Of a stretch of DNA of 10,882 nucleotides, positions 1 through 6,352 are shown piece by piece. Made by a program: the position numbers and the translations under genes. Each line of letters opens with the position of its first letter. Positions within the stretch are counted from its first letter, which is position 1. A model generated the notes under the pieces. That model did not search any database. It was not told where the DNA came from and was given only the letters and a program-made list of their open reading frames with translations. Source of the DNA: Clostridia bacterium (GTDB lineage Bacteria > Bacillota_E > SLMV01 > PUMD01); NCBI GenBank assembly GCA_007128555.1, contig SKXF01000265.1, positions 1-10,882 of the forward strand, in the 5' to 3' direction.

Positions 1-643
1 GAAGGATCGTGGGCTTACTTTCCCGGTGCACCTCCCGAATGACGTCCTGGACCTCGGCTTTTGACTTGGGATCAAGGCCTGTCGTTGGCTCATCCAGGAG
101 CATGAGCACGGGAGAGGTCAGCAGCGCGCGGGCAATGGACACTTTCTGCTGCATGCCCCGCGACAGGTTTTCAACCGGGCGGGCGAGATAATCTTCATTG
201 AAACCGAAAGATTCCAGGATATCTTTTGCCTTCTGGTATCCGTCCCGGGGGCCAATCCCATACAGCCGAGAGGCGTAGCTTAGGTTCTCCCACGCCGATA
301 GCTTCTTGAAGAAGGCGGCATCCACAGAGACCCGGTTGATGAGCCTGCGCACGGACATGGGTTCGGTGACCACGTCATGTCCGTAAACGGACAGTTCGCC
401 CCGGTCTGGTAACAGTAGGGTCGCGATGAGCCGGATCAGGGTGGACTTGCCGGATCCATTGGTCCCGAGGATTCCGAAGATCTCGCCCTCGGAGACGGAG
501 AATGTGACGTCCCTGACTGCCCAGACGGGCGTCTTCTTCGCCCGGAGACCGTTGAAGTGCCAGAGCGAGCCCTTCTGTCGATGTGCTTTTGTCTTTCGCT
601 CATAGAAAATTTTCGATGCCTGGGAACATACCACTGCCTCCAT
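1..643 (-). CDS. ABC-2 type transporter ATP-binding protein (partial, C-terminus beyond left edge)
   Basis: This is the ATPase subunit of an ABC exporter, acting at the cytoplasmic face of the membrane. 214 codons are visible from ATG 643; the frame is open at the left edge. The SD GGGAGG lies just upstream of the ATG. Motifs in order: Walker A GTNGSGKST (60-68, Lys66), signature LSRGMQQ (160-166), Walker B VLMLLDEP (179-186, Asp184, catalytic Glu185) and D-loop GLDP (189-192). The switch histidine lies past the edge. The Q-loop region (about 102-118) reads NRVSVDAAFFKKLS and lacks the usual glutamine. A roughly 35-residue N-terminal stretch, basic around residues 15-37, precedes the core domain. 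Overall it resembles DrrA/CcmA-like drug or lipid exporter ATPases; the substrate cannot be told. The permease gene, if adjacent, would lie to the left. The gene appears to be transcribed through the leader ORF and terminator upstream, since no separate promoter is visible between them. Confidence 0.93.
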   Translation of the reverse strand, partial: MEAVVCSQASKIFYERKTKAHRQKGSLWHFNGLRAKKTPVWAVRDVTFSVSEGEIFGILGTNGSGKSTLIRLIATLLLPDRGELSVYGHDVVTEPMSVRRLINRVSVDAAFFKKLSAWENLSYASRLYGIGPRDGYQKAKDILESFGFNEDYLARPVENLSRGMQQKVSIARALLTSPVLMLLDEPTTGLDPKSKAEVQDVIREVHRESKPTIL

Positions 644-701
644 TGAAATACCTCCCGTTCTGTCTTGCACTGAGGGCGGAATGAGCCAGGGCTGGACCAG
701 T

Positions 702-740
702 GAAAAGGAAAGGGGGCCCGGGCTTCCGCCCGGACCCCCT
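702..740 (-). terminator. Rho-independent terminator/attenuator between leader ORF and ABC gene
   Basis: On the minus-strand RNA, positions 740-728 pair with 723-711 to give 13 continuous base pairs, one of them G-U. The GGAA loop is of GNRA type, and a U-rich tail (UUCCUUUUC) follows at 710-702. Read on the plus strand, the wobble pair becomes a C-A mismatch and no T-tract follows, so the element belongs to the minus strand. It starts 17 nt after the stop of the 32-codon ORF and ends about 60 nt before the ABC start codon. It therefore stands between the promoter and the transporter gene. Confidence 0.85.
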
Positions 741-775
741 GAGAAAGCGGTGGGTACCTACGTACGAATCCGGAC
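728..775 (-). promoter_or_regulatory. Candidate antiterminator pairing
   Basis: Leader RNA GUCCGGAUUC (775-766, leader codons 28-31) can pair over 10 consecutive bases with GGGUCCGGGC (737-728). Three of these pairs are G-U. The second segment is the 5' arm of the terminator, so the two structures exclude each other. A ribosome at the leader stop (758-760) would cover the upstream segment and favour the terminator. A ribosome stalled earlier would leave it free and favour read-through. The pairing was found by eye; no folding energy was calculated. Confidence 0.5.
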
Positions 776-856
776 GTACTGTGAAAAGGGCGCATTGAGG
801 CCACGACGTGCGTGTGCCTGGTTGATGATGAATCTGAAGGTGCATCGCTCAGTCAT
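758..856 (-). CDS. 32-residue leader peptide or small protein
   Basis: ATG at 856, TAG at 758-760, 32 codons. GAAGGGTGAGG lies a few bases upstream as SD. A consensus promoter ends about 45 nt upstream, and an intrinsic terminator follows 17 nt after the stop. The peptide begins MTERCTFRF and ends QYVRIRT. It is basic, with six arginines, and has no signal peptide or membrane span. No single amino acid is repeated in a run as in amino-acid biosynthesis leaders. Its place between promoter and attenuator, ahead of an ABC transporter gene, suggests a sensing ORF whose translation controls read-through, as in ribosome-mediated attenuation of antibiotic-resistance genes. It could instead be an independent small protein with its own terminator. 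I do not recognise the peptide. Confidence 0.65.
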   Translation of the reverse strand: MTERCTFRFIINQAHARRGLNAPFSQYVRIRT

Positions 857-901
857 GCCTCACCCTTCTCTCCACAGTCGTCACGGTAACTATACCCTCG
901 A

Positions 902-930
902 ATAATACCCATTGTTGGAAGCAGCGTCAA
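902..930 (-). promoter_or_regulatory. Sigma-70 type promoter for leader ORF and ABC gene
   Basis: The minus strand carries TTGACG (930-925), a spacer of exactly 17 bp, then TATTAT (907-902); each hexamer matches the consensus at five of six positions. The predicted start near 895 gives a 5' leader of roughly 40 nt before the ATG at 856. It is the best promoter in the window. It abuts the remnant transposase on its upstream side. Confidence 0.8.
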
Positions 931-967
931 TATGTTCGAACCTGAATGGAACACGATTGTAACAATG

Positions 968-997
968 AGGAGTTCTTAGTGGTTTTCGCGAACTCCT
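968..997. repeat. Inverted repeat AGGAGTTC ... GAACTCCT
   Basis: Eight-base perfect arms (968-975 and 990-997) are separated by 14 bases that include TTCGCG. It lies between the leader promoter and the transposase remnant. It could be a residue of an insertion-sequence end, a regulator site or a weak terminator. No target duplication or partner end was identified. Confidence 0.35.
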
Positions 998-1010
998 GTT
1001 CGTCACCTGC

Positions 1011-1654
1011 CTGACTGTCCAACATCTCGTTGGGCACAGGGTGAGTCAAAGCACCGTGTATCGGTGGCTCAAGGCGGAGGATCCTCTCCTGGCTCCAGGA
1101 CACCAGGTGGAGGGTCGGGGTCGAGCCAGGAGGGATCGGAGGAAGTACTTCCAGCTGCCCGAGCAGCCCAATGAACGATGGCAGGTGGATATTACCTGGA
1201 TCGATGTTGTTGCTGATTATGAGATGTACGAGGCGACCAACGCATTGACGACGCAACCCGCTTCCGCTGTCAAGTGGAATTTTAGCAGCACACACCACGC
1301 AGGACGTCATGTATATCCTTGAGAAACACGGAGGATGCAGAGAAGGCTCGCAGGCGAACGGATCATCCGGGCCAGTGATAACGGTCCTTCGTTTGTGAGC
1401 GAGCGGTATCGGAAGCGGCTCAGAAGTAATGGCGTGCCCATCATCCGCAAAGCATGGGTCACTATCACCAGAGCCTGAAGTACGAAGAGATCTGGATCAA
1501 CGCCTGCGACGATCCCATTGAAGCGCGCGATTGGATTAAACGATACCGAGAACACTATGCGATCAAGAGGCCGCACCAGGTACTCGACCGCGGCGCATCG
1601 GCTGATCTTCATGCCTCACGACCCACCTGTCAGATAGGCTCAACTGCAACCTGA
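1011..1654 (+). pseudogene. IS3-family-like transposase remnant, frameshifted
   Basis: Pieces of an integrase-core (DDE) transposase occur in order but in three frames. From about 1011 there is a helix-turn-helix-like VSQSTVYRWLK, then NERWQVDITWIDV, with the first catalytic Asp in VDIT. Around 1291-1325 the match moves to another frame (TTQDVMYILEKHG) and then returns to the first frame at about 1344 with RIIRASDNGPSFVSERYRKRL, which carries the second Asp. The block expected between that and the catalytic Glu region, usually an HPQTNGKIERFH-like stretch, is missing. The last part, SLKYEEIWINACDDPIEARD to RPHQVLDRG, is in the third frame and ends at TGA 1652-1654. This pattern fits IS3-group orfB. 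No intact orfA, terminal repeats or target duplication was seen, so the element is old and immobile. Confidence 0.8.
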
Positions 1655-2044
1655 GTTGATGCTTGGCGGATCAGGGTTCAAGCATATACAATGATGCAGG
1701 AAGCAGTCGGATGGGGCGTTGCCGATTGGCTGCTGTTTCAGGTGAGCAGAATCGAGGATCTCGCCAGTGGCTGGTGCGCCCGAAAATGCATTCGATGATC
1801 AAACACCATAACAACGACTGGCGACGACTACCGACATGACATCACCATCAGGGCTGGACACACTCTATTGGCGCAATGATTGTTCTTCAATGCAGCCTGC
1901 CGGACAGCCGGCGGCTCTCTCCAATCACTGGTCGGTGGGGTGGTACGGATTCCGTTCGTTGGTCGGAGCTAGAGACTAGGGCACAAGGCCAAAGGTGAGA
2001 CGCCATTTGCTCGAGCCAAATGGGAGGAGCCGTGTAGGATCAAC
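1655..2044. other. Intergenic region, no convincing gene
   Basis: The stretch lies between the transposase remnant and the aldo/keto reductase. It holds a possible plus-strand promoter, TTGGCG (1663-1668) with TATACA (1685-1690, 16-bp spacer) or TACAAT (1687-1692, 18-bp spacer), but this is 350 bp from the next gene. A short GC hairpin occurs around 1893-1915 (GCCGG/CCGGC, no T-tract), and a palindromic leader is listed separately. A 30-codon reading frame from about 1692 lacks an SD and is not called. Part of the region may be decayed insertion-sequence DNA. Confidence 0.4.
2003..2023 (+). promoter_or_regulatory. Palindrome at the aldo/keto reductase ribosome-binding region
   Basis: CCATTTG (2003-2009), CTCGAGC, CAAATGG (2017-2023) form a seven-base perfect inverted repeat. 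With one inserted G it would be a 22-bp palindrome. The 3' arm runs into a strong SD (GGGAGGAG, 2022-2029). That SD is 17 nt from the reductase ATG, but it is ideally placed for a GTG at 2032, which is followed at once by TAG. The element could be an operator for a dimeric repressor or an RNA hairpin affecting ribosome loading. Confidence 0.4.
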
Positions 2045-3085
2045 ATGGAACGGTATGACTTAACCCCAGAATACTCCATATCCCGTGTGATCAAAGGAGG
2101 TTGGCAGTTGGCCGGCGGTCACGGGCCGGTTGACCAGGAGAAGGTGCTTGAGGACATGCGGCTGTATGTGGAGGCCGGGATCACCACCTTCGACTGTGCT
2201 GACATCTACACGGGTGTCGAGGAGCTTATCGGCCAATTCCTGCGTCGCTCTCGAGACGCGATGGAGGATGGCTCCCTGCCCAGGGTACAGATCCATACCA
2301 AGTGTGTTCCCGATCTTGATTCCCTGCCCGTGTTGCGCAGGCAAGACATAGTAGCCATCGTGGACCGGTCGCTTCAGCGGCTCAATGTCGAGCGACTGGA
2401 CCTGGTGCAGTTTCACTGGTGGGACTATACGATTCCAGGATACGTGGATGCGCTGGCCCACTTGCAAACCCTTCAGAAGGCGGGCAAGATCAGAGAGATC
2501 GGCGTAACCAACTTCGACGTAGCTCATCTGGAGGAGATTTTGCATGCAGGGATAGGCGTTGTGTCCAACCAGGTGCAGTATTCGGTGCTAGATCACCGTC
2601 CTGAGCGGGGCATGGTGTCTCTGTGTCAGCGGTGGGGGATTGCTTTGCTCTGCTACGGCACAGTAATGGGTGGATTACTCTCGCCCCGGTACCTGGGTGC
2701 GCCAGAACCGGACCATCCTGAGAATCGCTCAGTGGTTAAGTACAAGCTGATTGCTGACGACTTTGGTGGCTGGGACCTGTTTCAGCAGATGTTGACCACT
2801 CTCCGGGAGATCGGCCATAAGCACCGTGTTGGTATTGGAGCCGTTGCCAGTCGGTACGTCCTGCAGAAGAGTGGTGTGGGTGCCGTGATCATTGGAGCCC
2901 GCGATGCCCGCCACTTGCCAGAGACGGTGCGCCTCTTTGATTTTGAGCTGGATGAACAGGACCTGGAGGCCGTCGGTCGTGTGGTGCGGCAAGCTCTGGG
3001 ACCCGACGGGGACGTTTACTCCGCCGAGCGAATGAAGGGCCAAAGACACGCAGCCATCATGAAGTACAACCTGAACAAGCAGTAA
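2045..3085 (+). CDS. Aldo/keto reductase
   Basis: An NAD(P)H-dependent oxidoreductase of the aldo/keto reductase superfamily, 346 residues, cytoplasmic. The TIM-barrel fold is followed through GITTFDCADIYTGVEE (45-60), IHTKC (83-87), VQFHWWDY (121-128), IGVTNFD (152-158) and SNQVQYSVLDHRP (174-186). The catalytic tetrad is assigned as Asp50, Tyr55, Lys86 and His124; all four are present. The late VIIGARDARHLPET stretch (about 280-295) matches the usual cofactor-phosphate binding segment. Length is normal for the superfamily. The ATG at 2045 has a weak close SD (AGGA, 2036-2039), whereas the strong SD lies further upstream. The conserved first strand (IKGGWQLAG) requires a start no later than this ATG. 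It is a single-gene unit, with no neighbour on the same strand to suggest a pathway. The substrate is unknown. Confidence 0.93.
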   Translation: MERYDLTPEYSISRVIKGGWQLAGGHGPVDQEKVLEDMRLYVEAGITTFDCADIYTGVEELIGQFLRRSRDAMEDGSLPRVQIHTKCVPDLDSLPVLRRQDIVAIVDRSLQRLNVERLDLVQFHWWDYTIPGYVDALAHLQTLQKAGKIREIGVTNFDVAHLEEILHAGIGVVSNQVQYSVLDHRPERGMVSLCQRWGIALLCYGTVMGGLLSPRYLGAPEPDHPENRSVVKYKLIADDFGGWDLFQQMLTTLREIGHKHRVGIGAVASRYVLQKSGVGAVIIGARDARHLPETVRLFDFELDEQDLEAVGRVVRQALGPDGDVYSAERMKGQRHAAIMKYNLNKQ

Positions 3086-3617
3086 CGCTCCCTGGCCAGG
3101 GCCCATTGCGTAGGACGTCCGCGTTCTGTGGGCCGTTCCGGCTGGTAGCATCTTTTTCGCAGTCTGGGTATGGAAACCCCGACATCCCCAGGTCGCGTGG
3201 TGCGTTGCGGCTCGCGTTACTGAATCTATTGCCGGCAGTATTTTACAGGATTCCCCCTCTCTAGTCCACAGGGCCAGGGTGATTCCCTGGCATATGACTC
3301 CAACTGGACGTGGCATGTCCTCGGGTTCGATGGTGAGGACATTTTCTTTGGCTAGCTGGTAGACCACGAGGGGAGTTCGAGTACTTCTCGTTGGGAGAAC
3401 TCCAGTCGGTGAGAGGGCCGCTGGGTTTGCCCATTAACGTGACACATAAACCATGTACCTGCGTGTCGCCGGAGGCAGCCCGCATGAATGCCGAAGTGGG
3501 TAGCCAGAACAACGAAAGGGTCCGGGCCTTCGCCCGGACCCGCGAGAAACCGATGGTTGTCGAAGCGATCACTGAGCGCGATCGGTGATGACTCGCAGCG
3601 CACTGTGCCCCGCCTCT
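3086..3617. other. Intergenic region between convergent genes
   Basis: No gene is supported here. After the reductase stop there is a 12-bp palindrome CCCTGGCCAGGG (3090-3101). Then GGCCCA (3100-3105) can pair with TGGGCC (3129-3134), and a T-run follows at 3151-3157. This is a weak candidate terminator for the reductase. At 3506-3541 lies the clear terminator of the protease gene on the other strand, listed separately. Short minus-strand frames cross the region but have no SD or recognisable protein. Confidence 0.45.
3506..3541 (-). terminator. Rho-independent terminator of the Lon-like protease gene
   Basis: Perfect 10-bp stem GGGTCCGGGC/GCCCGGACCC (3541-3532 with 3527-3518 on the minus strand), four-base GAAG loop, then TTTCGTTGTTCT (3517-3506). 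It lies about 77 nt past the protease stop codon. The core and its 5' flank closely resemble the leader terminator at 702-740. Confidence 0.85.
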
Positions 3618-6068
3618 TTACGTCTCTGCTGGGGCGCTTTCGTTGTCGGACTCCTTTTCGTCATCGGAGGACGAATCGGAGAACTTCCGCAACGCCTGAG
3701 CCATTTCCCGCAGACGCCGATCTGCCCGGCCGAAGACCGTGTCGGGGGGATACTGCCCGTCATCTCCTCGCTCACCCGCTGGCATCCCGGTGAGGCGTTC
3801 TATGGCCTCCCGAACATCCTGGACCGCCCATACGTGGAACTTGCCCTCCTCGACAGCGGCAACCACTTCATCGTTGAGCATCAGGTTGTCGGTGTTCGTC
3901 TCGGGTATCAAGACCCCCTGGTCCCCCGTGAGCCCCTTTGCCTTGCAGGTGTAGTAAAAGCCCTCGATCTTCTGGTTGACGCCACCGATGGGCTGCACCT
4001 GTCCCTTCTGGCTGATCGAGCCGGTTATGGCAATTGACTGCGGGATAGGTACATCGGCCAAACTGGACAGAATAGCATACAGCTCAGCCGTGGAGGCGCT
4101 GTCCCCGTCGATCCCCCCGTACAACTGTTCAAAGGTGATGCTGGCAGACAGCGATAGGGGTTTGTCGTGGGCAAACAGGCTCGCCAGGTAACTAGAGAGG
4201 ATGAATACCCCCTTCGAGTGACTGGAGCCGCTCATCTTTACCTGGCGTTCCACGTTGACGACCCCCTCATCCCCGAGGTAGACGTTGGCTGTGATCCGGG
4301 AGGGGTGACCGAAGGAGTAGTCTCCCAGGTCGAGGACGCTCAGCCCGTTGATCTGGCCGACGACCTCTCCCTCGGTGTCAACCATGATCTTGCCCCGATC
4401 GATGGCCTCGCGGATATGATCCTCCACCAGGCTGGAGCGGTAGATCTTCTCTTTCACGGCCCGGTTGACGTGTTCATCCAGGACCAGGTCGCTGTCCTCG
4501 GATCGTGCCCAGGCGTCGGATTCGTATACGATGGCCACAACCTCGTTGAAGCGGGCTGAGAGCTTCGTCTGATCCTCGGTCAGGCGGCAGCTGTAGTCCA
4601 CGATCCGGGCGATGGCTGTCGGGTCAAAGGGAAGGAGATTGTCGCGCTTGCATACGGTGCGTACGAAGCTCCCATACTGTTGGAGATATTCATCTGTGCG
4701 GTCCATGCGAATATCAAAGTCTGCCTTGATCTTGAAATGCTTGCGGAAATCGTCATCGTAGCTGGAGAGCAGGTAATACAACAGTGGTGATCCGATCATC
4801 ACGATCTTGACATCGAGGGGGATCGGTTCAGGTCTTATGGCCGTCGTGGGAACCATGCGATATTGCTCGCCGATGTTCTCCACTCGCACATTGGTGTTCT
4901 TCAGGCTTCGCTTCAGTGCTTCCCAACTAAGGGCATTGACCAGGACGTCCTCCGCCCGGAGCAGGATGAAACCGCCGTTTGCCCGGTGCAGGGCGCCCGG
5001 CTGGATGAGGGTATGATCCGTCACCAGGGTGCCCATGCTGCTCTCGTACTCAATCTTACCGAGGAGGTTGTAGTAGGTGGGGTTGGTCTCTTCCACGACC
5101 GGGGCCCCCACGGTTTCGGCATTGTTGACCAGCAGGTTGACCTGATACCGGGCAAAAACGGACGTGAGCTTCCGGGGAACGACATTCATCATGTCGCCTT
5201 CGCCGTCTTCACCTTTGAACTGGTCCAGGTGTTCGACGATATCATCATGAACGTCGTCAAGGTACTTGCAAACATCGGCAAAATCGGAGTATTTTTCCTG
5301 CAGCTGCTCCACCAGCGGCTTGATTGCGAAGGAGCCCATGGTCTTTTCCAGGTCCCGGATCGAGGCCTTCACTTCCTTTTCGAGCTGGCGCACCTGCCGC
5401 ACGGCCTTCCTGATCTCGTGCTGTACTTCCGTGCCCTTATCCTCAATCTCGCGCCGCTGTTCCGTATCCAGGGATTGGAACTCATCGTTGCTCATGGGCT
5501 TTCCCTCTTCGTTGAGGGGGATGGAGGCGAAACCCCCGGTGCCCTTCTGCAGGGCAAAACCCTGCTCTCGAACCCGGTCTTCGATCGCTTGCAGAGCCTC
5601 CGTGGTCTTGCGTTGGAACTGCTCAATAATCTCCGTTCGGCGCTTCTCGAAGTCGCCGCCCTCGAATTCATTGACGATTGCCGTGCGAGCATCCCCGACC
5701 AGTTCCTCCATGTCAGCCTTGAAGGCAATTCCTCTGCCCGCCGGCAGAGAAAGGGCCCAGGGCGCGTTGGGCTCAGAGAAGTTATATAGGTAGCACCAGT
5801 CCCTTGGCGTATCGAGGCTCTCTGCCTTTTGTTGCATCGCTACGCGGGCGAAGGTGCTCTTGCCCGTTCCCGGGGCACCTGACATGAAGATGTTGTAGCC
5901 GGGACTGGACACCTCGAGTCCAAACTTGACCGAGCGGACTGCTCTTTCCTGCCCGATGATGCCGTCGCTGTCCGAGTATGCGGTGTCTGCCTCCCCGGCG
6001 AAGATTTCGGGTGAGCACCGATTCCCCAGTTCACTCGGTGTGAGCTCGCGGGGCCATTTGTTTGGCAC
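3618..6068 (-). CDS. Lon-family ATP-dependent protease (AAA_32-type ATPase with S16 peptidase domain)
   Basis: A cytoplasmic AAA+ serine protease of the Lon-related group with an AAA_32-type ATPase, 816 residues from the GTG start. Order of parts: N-terminal TPSELGNRCSPEIF segment; IIGQERAVRSVKFGL box; Walker A GAPGTGKST (64-72, Lys70); a long charged helical insert (about 138-290, probably coiled coil); ANGGFILLRAED (363-374), which corresponds to Walker B; SARFNEVV (504-511) in the ATPase lid; and the S16 peptidase domain. The catalytic pair is Ser657 (DGDSAS) and Lys700 (GGVNQKIEGF), 43 residues apart as in classical Lon. The tail (796-816) is rich in Ser, Asp and Glu. The frame can be read from an ATG at 6089, but that would translate the SD GGGAGGAG. 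GTG 6068 lies 7 nt after that SD and gives the family-like N-terminus. It is a single-gene unit with its own terminator. No heat-shock operator such as CIRCE is visible upstream. It is expected to degrade damaged or specific regulatory proteins; actual substrates are unknown. Confidence 0.93.
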   Translation of the reverse strand: MPNKWPRELTPSELGNRCSPEIFAGEADTAYSDSDGIIGQERAVRSVKFGLEVSSPGYNIFMSGAPGTGKSTFARVAMQQKAESLDTPRDWCYLYNFSEPNAPWALSLPAGRGIAFKADMEELVGDARTAIVNEFEGGDFEKRRTEIIEQFQRKTTEALQAIEDRVREQGFALQKGTGGFASIPLNEEGKPMSNDEFQSLDTEQRREIEDKGTEVQHEIRKAVRQVRQLEKEVKASIRDLEKTMGSFAIKPLVEQLQEKYSDFADVCKYLDDVHDDIVEHLDQFKGEDGEGDMMNVVPRKLTSVFARYQVNLLVNNAETVGAPVVEETNPTYYNLLGKIEYESSMGTLVTDHTLIQPGALHRANGGFILLRAEDVLVNALSWEALKRSLKNTNVRVENIGEQYRMVPTTAIRPEPIPLDVKIVMIGSPLLYYLLSSYDDDFRKHFKIKADFDIRMDRTDEYLQQYGSFVRTVCKRDNLLPFDPTAIARIVDYSCRLTEDQTKLSARFNEVVAIVYESDAWARSEDSDLVLDEHVNRAVKEKIYRSSLVEDHIREAIDRGKIMVDTEGEVVGQINGLSVLDLGDYSFGHPSRITANVYLGDEGVVNVERQVKMSGSSHSKGVFILSSYLASLFAHDKPLSLSASITFEQLYGGIDGDSASTAELYAILSSLADVPIPQSIAITGSISQKGQVQPIGGVNQKIEGFYYTCKAKGLTGDQGVLIPETNTDNLMLNDEVVAAVEEGKFHVWAVQDVREAIERLTGMPAGERGDDGQYPPDTVFGRADRRLREMAQALRKFSDSSSDDEKESDNESAPAET

Positions 6069-6075
6069 AGTATAT

Positions 6076-6083
6076 CTCCTCCC
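6076..6083 (-). promoter_or_regulatory. Ribosome binding site that decides the protease start
   Basis: GGGAGGAG on the minus strand, 7 nt before GTG 6068. It lies inside the longest possible frame, encoding Gly-Arg-Arg of the ATG 6089 version, and so argues for the shorter protein. Confidence 0.85.
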
Positions 6084-6352
6084 ACACATCTAGTTGGGTC
6101 TTTACAACGGGATAGGTCACAGAAGTATTTTTCGCCAGCGAGACGAATTTACCTGCATGGGATGACAATGAACTCTCACCTGTGCCCCGTCCGGTTGCCG
6201 TTAGTCTTCGAGATCTTCCCTGTCTTTATGAATTCGGTGGGCTGATGGGATCCACGGGCGATCCTGCTCCACAAGCTATGCACAGGTTCAGGGGAATACT
6301 CATAACGGTAAGTCCTCAATCCTAGACTGATAAAGGAGAAAGGAGATCTGTC

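Noticed and set aside
711..740. Plus-strand terminator reading of the leader hairpin
   Set aside because: On the plus strand the stem has a mismatch and no T-tract follows, and there is no plus-strand gene before it.
927..1310. Minus-strand open frame opposite the transposase remnant
   Set aside because: The opposite strand carries recognisable transposase motifs, and this frame shows none.
1692..1790. Plus-strand frame of about 30 codons after the transposase remnant
   Set aside because: No SD, no terminator and no recognisable sequence, unlike the 32-codon leader ORF.
1980..2030. Possible riboswitch ahead of the reductase
   Set aside because: The ACAAGG-CCAAAGG stretch did not match the conserved cores of the riboswitch classes I could recall; only a simple palindrome is supported.
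2093..2110. Perfect SD-like AAAGGAGGT inside the reductase gene, followed by a TTG
   Set aside because: It encodes the Lys-Gly-Gly of the first conserved barrel strand; starting there would remove that strand.
2729..3367. Minus-strand open frame (212 codons) from the gap into the aldo/keto reductase
   Set aside because: Most of it is antisense to the reductase; it has a GTG start without an SD and no known domain. The segment in the gap alone is too short to support a gene.
4863..5789. Long plus-strand open frame (308 codons) opposite the protease gene
   Set aside because: It lies wholly antisense to clear protease coding sequence, its product has no recognisable domain, and no SD fits. It arises from the codon bias of the real gene.
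6090..6352. Promoters in the gap between the protease and lipoprotein genes
   Set aside because: No pair of -35 and -10 boxes with good spacing was found on either strand; real promoters must be here but cannot be placed by eye.
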